Positions 37,266 to 44,636 of a DNA stretch of 56,258 bases are shown here, in pieces. How positions within the stretch are numbered: position 1 is the first letter of the stretch; each line of letters begins with the position of its first letter. A model generated the notes under the pieces. The model ran no database searches, was not told where the DNA came from, and saw only the letters and a list, made by a program, of their open reading frames with translations. The DNA comes from Planctomycetia bacterium (GTDB taxonomy: Bacteria > Planctomycetota > Planctomycetia > Pirellulales > Thermoguttaceae). The position numbers were made by a program, and so were the translations under genes. Location: positions 1 to 56,258 of the forward strand of contig JAUNBK010000016.1 in the NCBI GenBank assembly GCA_030527105.1, given 5' to 3'.

Positions 37266-37338
37266 GCCACTGTAGCTCAATTGGCAGAGCACAGCTTTCG
37301 TAAAGCTGGGGTTAAGGGTTCGATTCCCCTCAGTGGCT
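37266..37338 (+). tRNA. tRNA-Thr (anticodon CGT)
   Basis: 73 bases without encoded CCA. The acceptor stem GCCACTG pairs with CAGTGGC. The D-arm contains AGCTCAATTGGCAGAGC. The anticodon arm AGCTT-TCGTA-AAGCT gives loop TTCGTAA with CGT. The T-arm is GGGTTCGATTCCC-like. The anticodon reads ACG. The gene borders the right edge of the defence island; no duplicated tRNA end was found at the island's left edge. Confidence 0.93.
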
Positions 37339-37407
37339 CTTTTTTGGCACACAGGTTTTAGGGGATGTTCTTCCAGGACAATCCCCTCTTTCGGTTTGTA
37401 GACACCC

Positions 37408-37440
37408 AACGCGAAGTATTACAAAGTACGATGAGTATTA
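37408..37440. repeat. Possible remnant of the dispersed repeat
   Basis: CAACGCGAAGTATTA, the end of one arm, is followed within a few bases by GATGAGTATT, the other end. This looks like a copy whose centre was lost. It lies directly before the AGGAGG site of the next gene. Confidence 0.4.
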
Positions 37441-37453
37441 GGAGGTTTAGCAT

Positions 37454-38764
37454 ATGGCACTTGGGCAGGAGTACGACCTGAAGCAACTCGTTCAGATGAA
37501 TTGCACATTCGGTCCGCAGGAAATTGAGCGAATAAACCGAAGTATTTCGCTCAAGTATGCAAACTTCCGGGTTTTTCAGGAAGCAGTCGTTGCTTTGGAG
37601 GCTCGCGAAGAAGAGCAAAGTCCCGCAGGTATGGTGCGTCTGGGCGTTTGCCTCTATCTTTTGGGAAAATATCGTCGCAGTTTGGACGTTCTCCGACGTG
37701 GCGACGGCGGGGCGCTTGCGCATTTCTATATGGCAAAAGCCTATATCGCACTCAAAAAGTACGACGAGGCGGAGCAAGAATACATCTGCGCAAAGCAGGC
37801 GGGCTACTCCTCCGATCTTTGCACTTTAGGCATTGTCGAAATCAAACGTACAAATGGCAAGGTTCAAGAAGCGATGCGTATGCTCGATGATTTGAGCGGC
37901 GCGGTGCAGCATTCTGCCGAGTATTTGTACCAACGCGGCGTCACGGCGCTTGCTTGCGGCTGCCCTAATAACGAGGTCGGCAATTGGTTTTCGCGTGCCG
38001 TGGAGGCGAATCCGCTTCATGCTGGCGCGCTTTTCGGATTGGCGAAGGAGAACGATCGCCGTGGCAACGATGATGAGGCGTTGGAGTTGTACAAACGTGC
38101 GGCTGCCCAATTCCCCTCCTATGTTGGAGCGCTCATTAATCTTGGGCTGATGTATGAAGATCGCGGAGAAAACGACCTTGCGGTTCAGTGTTACGAGCGC
38201 GTCTTGAACACGTACCCGGAGAATGAGTACGCACGCTTGTATTTGAAGGACGCCCAGGCGTCAAGCCTCACGTGCGAAGACATCACGCCACACAACCCAT
38301 TGAGCCAGATTCTCAAAACGTCGGTTGCGGATTTCGAGCTGTCGGCGCGTGCCCGGAATTGCTTGCAAAGTATTGGAATTCAAACGTTGGGCGATTTGTG
38401 CAGCTACACGGAGGCGGAGCTTCTTTCGAACAAGAACTTTGGCGAAACAAGTTTGGTCGAAATCAAAAACATGCTTAGTTCGCGCAACCTGCAGCTTGGT
38501 CAGACGAGTCAGAAGGCTGCCCCCGTCGAGGTGCTGGAGGTGGACACTTCGATCGATCAAGAGACGCTCCAGCGCCCCATTTCGTCGATGGGTTTTTCGG
38601 TTCGAGCGCGTAAGTGTATGAGTCGGCATGGCATTGTGACGCTTGGCGACCTCATTCGAAAAACGGCAGACGAGCTTCTCGCCTGCAAAAACTTCGGCGT
38701 AACGAGTCTCACGGAGGTTCGCGAAAAACTCGCAGAGCTTGATCTCAGACTCCACGGCGAGTAA
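37454..38764 (+). CDS. TPR protein with two RNA polymerase alpha-CTD domains
   Basis: 436 residues; the ATG follows AGGAGG. Residues ~50-275 hold about six TPR helices pairs (ARLGVCLYLLGKYRRSL-like, YMAKAYIALKKYDEAEQEYI, GALFGLAKENDRRGNDDEAL, LINLGLMYEDRGENDLAVQC). Two copies of the alpha-subunit C-terminal domain follow: residues ~289-345 (FELSARARNCLQSIGIQTLG, NKNFGETSLVEIKNML) and ~375-436 (FSVRARKCMSRHGIVTLGDL, CKNFGVTSLTEVREKL). In RNA polymerase this domain binds UP elements and activators. A free protein with two could bind DNA upstream of promoters or compete with polymerase for regulators. Similar proteins occur across Planctomycetes; the function is not established to my knowledge. 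Confidence 0.85.
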   Translation: MALGQEYDLKQLVQMNCTFGPQEIERINRSISLKYANFRVFQEAVVALEAREEEQSPAGMVRLGVCLYLLGKYRRSLDVLRRGDGGALAHFYMAKAYIALKKYDEAEQEYICAKQAGYSSDLCTLGIVEIKRTNGKVQEAMRMLDDLSGAVQHSAEYLYQRGVTALACGCPNNEVGNWFSRAVEANPLHAGALFGLAKENDRRGNDDEALELYKRAAAQFPSYVGALINLGLMYEDRGENDLAVQCYERVLNTYPENEYARLYLKDAQASSLTCEDITPHNPLSQILKTSVADFELSARARNCLQSIGIQTLGDLCSYTEAELLSNKNFGETSLVEIKNMLSSRNLQLGQTSQKAAPVEVLEVDTSIDQETLQRPISSMGFSVRARKCMSRHGIVTLGDLIRKTADELLACKNFGVTSLTEVREKLAELDLRLHGE

Positions 38765-38776
38765 AAAAACACCCTC

Positions 38777-38808
38777 AGGCGGCGTGATTCATTTCGCGCC
38801 GCCTTTTG
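38777..38808 (+). terminator. Terminator after the TPR/alpha-CTD gene
   Basis: GGCGGCG and CGCCGCC form a perfect 7-bp GC stem, followed by TTTT. It lies 14 bases after the stop codon. Confidence 0.75.
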
Positions 38809-38855
38809 TGTCTCCTATTTCTTTTTCCCACTCACTCACGCCACAGGAGCTTCCC

Positions 38856-40433
38856 ATGATTTGCGTCACGATTGCGAGTCAAAGACATCGACAAGTCCTT
38901 GCGGAACATAGGTTTCTTGCCGAGAAAGGAATTCCACTCGTTGAAATTCGGCTGGATCATTTGATTACTCGAGTCAATCTTCGTCGTTTGATGGAGAATC
39001 GTCCGACGCCGATCATCGCAACGTATCGACGAAAAGCGGACGGGGGGCTTTTTGAGGGTTCCGAGCAGAATCGCGTCACCATGCTGCGCGGTGCGATTGT
39101 GGAAGGCGTCGATTATGTCGATCTCGAGGACGGCGTGGCTGCCGACGTGCCGAGGTATGGTTCCACGAAAAGGATTGTGAGTTATCATAATTTCCAAGAG
39201 ACGCCGAGCGATTTGGATGCGATTTTCGAGCGACTGGCGGCGCAAAATGCCGACGTGGTGAAGATTTGCACCATGGCGAACTCGCAAGAGGACAATTTTC
39301 GGATACTCGATTTGATTCGGCGCAAGAAAGATACGCTTCCGATCGTCGCTTTCTGCATGGGTGAGATCGGGATTCCGTCGCGAGTTTTGTGCGTTGGAGC
39401 AGGCTCTCCTTTCACATATTCGTGCGTGAATGCGAAATCTCCCGTCGCGCCGGGGCAGGTTGTTTTCTCCGACATGCAAAAACTCTATCGTGTCGACAAA
39501 ATCACTCCCCAAACCGAGGTTTTTGGCGTCGTTGCGGACCCCGTGGGGCATTCTCTCAGCCCGCTTATCCACAATTCCGCGTTCGCGCATTTGGATTTGG
39601 ACGACAAAGTCTATCTCCCATTTCGCGTGAGTCCAGAGGAATTGAGCTCCTTTTTGGAACAGGCACCGGCGGCGTTGAATCTCAAAGGCTTAAGTGTGAC
39701 GATTCCTCACAAGGAAGCCGTTCTGCCGAAGTTGGACGCGACGGACGCTGGCGTGCGTGCGGTGGGGGCGTGCAATACAATCCTGTGGAGAACGAACGAC
39801 GAGGGGAAAACGACCCTTTTTGGCGCGAACACGGACTATCAAGCGGCGATGGATAGTTTCGCCGAGGTTTGTTCTGCCGACATTCCGCAGCATGTGGATT
39901 GGGCGGAGCCGAACGACACGGAGGACGGCGGGGCGAAAGCGCGTCCGCTTGAAGGGCGCATGGCGCTCATCATGGGCGCAGGCGGCGTGGGAAAAGCCAT
40001 CGCTTGCGGTTTGGCTCGAAGAGGCGCGACCCTCGTTATCTCCGACATTGACCTTCCTCGCGCGGAGTCTCTTGCCAAAAAACTCTCCGAGTCGGGCTGC
40101 GTTGCCGAGTCCATTCCGTGGGAGAAGCGTTTTTATACCGATGCACACATCTTGGTGAATTGCACGCCGATCGGTATGTCACCACAGATTGCCGAGTCGC
40201 CTTTCGATCCGAGTTTCATGCGCGCCTCAATGATTGTGTTTGATGCCGTTTATAATCCAGAGCAAACGCGTTTTCTCAAAGACGCGGCGTCTCGTGGCTG
40301 CGCGGTGGTGAGTGGTCTCTCGATGTTTGCGCGTCAGGCGGCGCTGCAATTCGAGATGTTTTCAGGGCACCCCGCCCCCTTGGATTTGATGCGTGCAGTC
40401 GTGAAACGCGCGACCGCTCCTGCCGAATGGTGA
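38856..40433 (+). CDS. aroDE: Bifunctional 3-dehydroquinate dehydratase / shikimate dehydrogenase
   Basis: 525 residues from the ATG at 38856, 5 bases after AGGAG. It catalyses steps three and four of the shikimate pathway. Residues ~1-205 form a type I dehydroquinase: VEIRLDHL, SYHNFQETP, and the Schiff-base Lys in VVKICTMANS. From ~220 comes shikimate dehydrogenase: DPVGHSLSPLIHNSAF, LSVTIPHKEAVLP with the catalytic Lys, GACNTILW, NTDYQAAM, the nucleotide fold MGAGGVGKAIACGLARRGA and NCTPIGMSP. The same fusion order occurs in plants, chlamydiae and Planctomycetes. A short acidic insert (QHVDWAEPNDTEDG) precedes the Rossmann part. Confidence 0.95.
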   Translation: MICVTIASQRHRQVLAEHRFLAEKGIPLVEIRLDHLITRVNLRRLMENRPTPIIATYRRKADGGLFEGSEQNRVTMLRGAIVEGVDYVDLEDGVAADVPRYGSTKRIVSYHNFQETPSDLDAIFERLAAQNADVVKICTMANSQEDNFRILDLIRRKKDTLPIVAFCMGEIGIPSRVLCVGAGSPFTYSCVNAKSPVAPGQVVFSDMQKLYRVDKITPQTEVFGVVADPVGHSLSPLIHNSAFAHLDLDDKVYLPFRVSPEELSSFLEQAPAALNLKGLSVTIPHKEAVLPKLDATDAGVRAVGACNTILWRTNDEGKTTLFGANTDYQAAMDSFAEVCSADIPQHVDWAEPNDTEDGGAKARPLEGRMALIMGAGGVGKAIACGLARRGATLVISDIDLPRAESLAKKLSESGCVAESIPWEKRFYTDAHILVNCTPIGMSPQIAESPFDPSFMRASMIVFDAVYNPEQTRFLKDAASRGCAVVSGLSMFARQAALQFEMFSGHPAPLDLMRAVVKRATAPAEW

Positions 40434-40485
40434 CGCTCACTCTGCCGAATGGAATTTGAATACGAGTTTAGATACACAGGACATT

Positions 40486-41892
40486 ATGACTCCAAAAGAA
40501 ATAATGCAACAAGAGCAACCAACCCGACCCGTCCAATCAACCCAATCAACCCAACCGCGATTGCCCGCTGCCGTACCGTATATTATTGGGAACGAGGCGG
40601 CGGAGCGTTTTTCGTTCTACGGAATGAAAGCCGTTCTCATGGTCTACATGACGAATGTGCTTCTTATGTCGGATCCTGAGGCGGCTGGTTGGGGGCATTT
40701 GTTCGCGGGAAGTATTTGCCTCTTCCCGATTGCTGGCGCGATACTTGCGGATATGTTTCTGGGGAAGTATCGCGTGATTTTTTGGCTCTCGCTCGTCTAT
40801 TGCATGGGTCACGCCGTTTTGGCGCTCCCCGGCTCCGTCTTCGGGGGCAACTTGCGTCTTGCGCTCGCGATAGGGCTTTCGCTCATTGCGATTGGCTCCG
40901 GTGGAATTAAATCGTGCGTCACGTCCATCGTTGGCGACCAGTTTCACGAAGGAAATCAAACGCTTCTCGAGCGGGTTTTTGGCTGGTTCTATCTTTCGAT
41001 TAACGTCGGGGCGTTCGTGTCCGCAATCATCACTCCGGTTTTGTTTCATCATTATGGGCACGAGGTTGCTTTTGCGATTCCTGGGATTCTCATGGGCATA
41101 GCAACTTTGATTTTGTGGCTGGGGCGAAAGAAGTACGTCATTGTCCCACCCTCGAAGAAAAGTTTCTTTCACGAGTTGAAATCGCCAGAGGTTCGCGCAA
41201 CGTTGGGGAAGGTGTTTAGCGTTTTTCTCTTCCTTATCCCATTTTGGGCCGTTTATGAGCAATGCGCTTATCGTTGGGTTGGGCAAGCGAAGGAAATGAA
41301 TGGAAAACTTTTCGAGACGTGGGCGTTCCTCCCCGACTGGCTCAGAAATATTGAGGTTCTTCCCTCGCAAATGAACGCGTTCAACCCGTTTTTGATATTG
41401 GTTCTCGTTCCGATTTTCTCGTATGTCATTTATCCTCTCATGAATCGTCGCGGCAACCTGACGATTGTGAGAAAGATGGCGATAGGTTTCGTGACGGGCT
41501 GCATCGCGGCGGTTTTTCCGCTCGTTTTTGAGTACTGCATCCTTTCCGAGATTCGTCTGAACCTTGGTTGGCAATTTCTCGCGTATTTCTTTTTGACGGC
41601 GGCAGAGGTGATGGTTTCTATCACGTCATTGGAGTTCGCCTACACGCAAGCGCCCCGCACGATGAAGGCAATCGTGATGAGTGCCTATCTTCTCATGACG
41701 ATGATCGCGAATTTTCTCTGCGCGGGAGTGAACGCTTTATGCAATTCGTACAAAGGATTCCTCTCTGGGACGGGGTATTATTGGTTTTTCTTCCTCCTAC
41801 TCGTAGCAAGTTCGACGCTCTTCTTTTTCGTTGCCGCACGATATCGAGAGAAGACCTACCTCCAAGAAACCGCCGTCGCGGAGAAAGAGTAG
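40486..41892 (+). CDS. POT/PTR family proton-dependent oligopeptide transporter
   Basis: 468 residues from the ATG at 40486, 5 bases after AGGA; an upstream TTG would add ten residues. The protein has about 12 membrane helices. The POT signature is readable as GNEAAERFSFYGMKAVLMVY (the ExxERFxYY proton-coupling motif, here with Phe). A second conserved stretch is FGWFYLSINVGAFVSAI, matching the FYxxINxG motif. It probably imports di- and tripeptides into the cytoplasm using the proton gradient. An N-terminal Gln/Thr/Pro-rich stretch is unusual. It stands alone 50 bases after aroDE. Confidence 0.9.
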   Translation: MTPKEIMQQEQPTRPVQSTQSTQPRLPAAVPYIIGNEAAERFSFYGMKAVLMVYMTNVLLMSDPEAAGWGHLFAGSICLFPIAGAILADMFLGKYRVIFWLSLVYCMGHAVLALPGSVFGGNLRLALAIGLSLIAIGSGGIKSCVTSIVGDQFHEGNQTLLERVFGWFYLSINVGAFVSAIITPVLFHHYGHEVAFAIPGILMGIATLILWLGRKKYVIVPPSKKSFFHELKSPEVRATLGKVFSVFLFLIPFWAVYEQCAYRWVGQAKEMNGKLFETWAFLPDWLRNIEVLPSQMNAFNPFLILVLVPIFSYVIYPLMNRRGNLTIVRKMAIGFVTGCIAAVFPLVFEYCILSEIRLNLGWQFLAYFFLTAAEVMVSITSLEFAYTQAPRTMKAIVMSAYLLMTMIANFLCAGVNALCNSYKGFLSGTGYYWFFFLLLVASSTLFFFVAARYREKTYLQETAVAEKE

Positions 41893-42183
41893 GAACGCGA
41901 GTCAGGAGCGCGAAGCGAAAATAGCGCGCGTGGCGAAGTGCTCGAGGTTGTCACGATCCGATCTGTTGAGAGGGGGAATCCGTTCTTCCTCTGCCAACTG
42001 GCGCGGAAAGGTGGCTTTTTCCTCAAAAAAAAGGTCGGGGGGGGTGTCATCTTTTTCATCTCGCGCTACAATAAGAGTAGGGAGTCTCTTCGAAACGTCG
42101 CGATTTTAGGTCTCAAGCCCACGCAACAACTTCAAAGAGAGCCACGACGACAACTTTTCCAAAAGAGAATAGGAAGAAAACGC

Positions 42184-43290
42184 ATGAACGAAGAGCAGAA
42201 CACACCAGATGATCCGAACACGACCCCACCCGCGTCGGCGTCGCTTGCGGAGGCGCTTGATCGATATCAAATGCAGATACCCGAGGCGCAGGTCGCGGAG
42301 CTTGAGCATTTTTGCAAGTTGCTGTGGGATTGGAACTCGAAAATCAATTTGACGCGACACACAACGTGGGACAAATTCGTCGCGCGGGATATTCTAGACA
42401 CGCTTGCGCTGGCGGAATTCCTTGCGCCGGGCGAGAGGGTGCTCGACGTCGGTTCCGGGTCGGGCGTCCCAGGTATTTTGCTGGGAATTTTGCGCCCCGA
42501 CGTCTCCGTGTCGCTCGTGGAGTGCGTGAATAAAAAGGCGAAAGTCCTCTCGGAAATTATTCACGAACTCGGCTTGCCGATCCCGGTTTATGCGGCGCTC
42601 GGGCAAGATATCCTCGGGAATTGGCAATTCCATACGCTCACGTTTCGGGCTGTCGCGTCGATGCGGAAGCTCTTGGAGTGGTTTCGCGATGGGTGGTCCA
42701 ACTTCGATCGAATGCTCCTCGTCAAGGGGCCAAAATGGATAAATGAGCGAGGCGAGGCGAGGCACTATGGTCTTTTCAAAGGGCTGGCGCTGCGGAAGCT
42801 CAAGGAGTACAGTATTCCTGGTGAGGAAACGGCGACGGACGAAAATGGGGAGCCGATCCCGCAGAGTGTGGTTCTCCAGATATGTCCGAAGGAGAAGTTG
42901 GGGAAAAACGACTTGTGCCTCCTCTCGGCGCTTGAAACTTCGAAGTCGCGCAATAAATACGATGGAAAGCGTCGCAAGTCGAAGCTCCCTGAGGGGGAAG
43001 TCGAATATGTGTTCGAGGAGGATTTCGACTTTAACGAAATGAAAGCGGTGGAGGAAATGGAGGTTTCTTCTCCTGCGCGGCGTGGCTCCAGTCGCCAAAA
43101 TTCTCGCACAAGAGGCGGAAGCGAGGCGGAGTATGATGCCTGGCGTCGTAAAATGAATAAGACAAGGAACCGAAAAAAGGACTTGAACGACGGCGACAAT
43201 AAGACCAATCGAATCCGCAACAACACGCATCGAAAAAGCGGGACGCGGAAGGCTGCCGAACGGGGAGGGCAAAAAGACGACGATGTTTGA
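42184..43290 (+). CDS. rsmG: 16S rRNA (guanine527-N7)-methyltransferase with long basic tail
   Basis: 368 residues; the ATG follows AGGAAG. RsmG methylates G527 of 16S rRNA. The core spans ~residues 20-240: FCKLLWDWNSKINLTRHTTW, RDILDTLALAEFL, and the SAM motif VLDVGSGSGVPGILLGILRP. The usual length is about 210-240 residues. Beyond the core lies a ~125-residue extension with an acidic patch (VEYVFEEDFDFNEMKAVEEM) followed by a very basic segment (RRKMNKTRNRKKDLND ... RKSGTRKAAERGG). The extension could bind rRNA, but it is not part of the known enzyme. The end overlaps ribD by 8 bases. Confidence 0.87.
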   Translation: MNEEQNTPDDPNTTPPASASLAEALDRYQMQIPEAQVAELEHFCKLLWDWNSKINLTRHTTWDKFVARDILDTLALAEFLAPGERVLDVGSGSGVPGILLGILRPDVSVSLVECVNKKAKVLSEIIHELGLPIPVYAALGQDILGNWQFHTLTFRAVASMRKLLEWFRDGWSNFDRMLLVKGPKWINERGEARHYGLFKGLALRKLKEYSIPGEETATDENGEPIPQSVVLQICPKEKLGKNDLCLLSALETSKSRNKYDGKRRKSKLPEGEVEYVFEEDFDFNEMKAVEEMEVSSPARRGSSRQNSRTRGGSEAEYDAWRRKMNKTRNRKKDLNDGDNKTNRIRNNTHRKSGTRKAAERGGQKDDDV

Positions 43291-44458
43291 CGACAAAGCG
43301 ACCTACTACATGCGCCGGGCGCTTGATCTTGCCGAGCGTGGCAGAGGGTGTGTGGAACCCAATCCGATGGTTGGCTGCGTGATTCTGCGCGACGGCGAGA
43401 TTGTAGGTGAGGGGTTTCACGAACGCTTCGGCGGACCGCACGCGGAAGTCAATGCACTTCGGCAGGCTGGCGAGCGCGCGCGTGGTGGTGTCGTCTATGT
43501 TACGCTTGAGCCGTGTTGCCACTTCGGAAAGACGCCACCTTGCGCCGACGCACTCCTCGCGGCTGGCGTCAAGAAAGTCGTCGTCGCGATGCAGGACCCC
43601 TTCCCAAAAGTCGAGGGTGGGGGAATCCAAAAGCTCCGCCTCGCGGGGGTCGAAGTCGTCGTTGGTCTCTGTCGCGACAGGGCAGAAGCGCTCAATCTTC
43701 CGTATTTGAAGCTCCTCGCCTCACGCCGTCCGTACCTCACGGCAAAGTGGGCAATGACGCTCGATGGCAAAATCGCGTCGCGAACTGGCTCCAGTCGCTG
43801 GATATCCTCCGAGGCGTCTCGAAAAATCGCTCACGAACTCCGCTCCATCTCGGATGGCATCCTCGTTGGTGTGGGGACGGTTCTAGCGGACAACCCCCAG
43901 CTCACGGTTCGACTTCCGATGGACTGCGTCGTGCCGCGCCAGCCCGTTCGGCTCGTGGCGGACTCCCAACTCGATATCCCGCTTGAATCGGCACTCGTTC
44001 AGACGGCGCGACAAACGCCCGTTCTCATCCTCGCGGGTCCCCACGCCCCGGAAGAAAAACGACGCCACCTGGAGAAGTTGGGGTGTCAAATTTTCACCGC
44101 CAAGAGCGATCGGCATGAGGAGCAGCTTCTCGAGTTCCTCGATTTCCTCGGCGAGAAGCGCATGACGAATGTCCTTGTCGAAGGAGGAGGCGGACTTCTT
44201 GGTCAGCTGTTCGATTTGGGGCAGATCGACGCGCTCAAAGTGTTCGTCGCTCCCAAACTCGTCGGTGGGGCGGGTGCTATTTCCCCCTTGTGCGGGTTGG
44301 GAATCAAACAGATGCAGGACGCCGCTGAGGTCGTCGACTTCCGTGCGCGCCGGGTCGAAGACGCTAATCCCGACTCGGATATTCTCATTGAGGGGCGTAT
44401 ACGCTACCCGCAGATTTCGCTTCCAGACGATATCGCCCCGAACGTTCGTCTTGCGTAA
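43283..44458 (+). CDS. ribD: Bifunctional riboflavin biosynthesis deaminase/reductase
   Basis: 391 residues. The enzyme deaminates and then reduces the pyrimidine intermediate in riboflavin synthesis. The deaminase half has the zinc site: HAEVNAL and EPCCHFGKTPPCADALL. The reductase half shows LTAKWAMTLDGKIAS, DGILVGVGTVLADNPQLTVR and NVLVEGGGGLLGQLF. Its ATG lies inside the end of rsmG (8-base overlap), so the two are translationally coupled. Other rib genes are not in view. The ~20 residues at the end are extra to the common length. Confidence 0.94.
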   Translation: MFDDKATYYMRRALDLAERGRGCVEPNPMVGCVILRDGEIVGEGFHERFGGPHAEVNALRQAGERARGGVVYVTLEPCCHFGKTPPCADALLAAGVKKVVVAMQDPFPKVEGGGIQKLRLAGVEVVVGLCRDRAEALNLPYLKLLASRRPYLTAKWAMTLDGKIASRTGSSRWISSEASRKIAHELRSISDGILVGVGTVLADNPQLTVRLPMDCVVPRQPVRLVADSQLDIPLESALVQTARQTPVLILAGPHAPEEKRRHLEKLGCQIFTAKSDRHEEQLLEFLDFLGEKRMTNVLVEGGGGLLGQLFDLGQIDALKVFVAPKLVGGAGAISPLCGLGIKQMQDAAEVVDFRARRVEDANPDSDILIEGRIRYPQISLPDDIAPNVRLA

Positions 44459-44481
44459 GGCGTTATCTTGAGCTATAAAAA

Positions 44482-44505
44482 GAGGAGACCGAATTGGGTC
44501 TCCTC
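44482..44505. terminator. Hairpin after ribD
   Basis: GAGGAGACC and GGTCTCCTC form a perfect 9-bp stem with a GAATTG loop. There is no T-run on the plus strand, but the stem is strong. It is directly followed by repeat copy 6. Confidence 0.55.
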
Positions 44506-44509
44506 GGAA

Positions 44510-44615
44510 TATGCTCGTTCTCCTTTAAAATTCCCGTTTTACGCGACGTTTTGCGAGCCGTGGTGCGTAGCTCCGACGGCGGACGGCACCGGAAATTTTA
44601 AGGCGAAGTATTATA
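44510..44615 (-). repeat. Dispersed intergenic repeat, copy 6
   Basis: 106 bases in minus orientation, running from ATGCTCGTTCTCCTTTAAAA to GCGAAGTATTATA. It lies 21 bases after the stop of the PEP-CTERM gene. Translating it yields the CEPWCVAPTADGTGN peptide that also appears at other copies, which shows why spurious short frames recur in these places. Confidence 0.85.
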
Positions 44616-44636
44616 ACGTCGCGAATCAGTCAATTG

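Noticed and set aside
37266..37338. tRNA-Thr as attachment site with a duplicated end
   Set aside because: I looked for the tRNA 3' sequence near 27.3 kb and did not see a copy, so integration at this tRNA is not supported.
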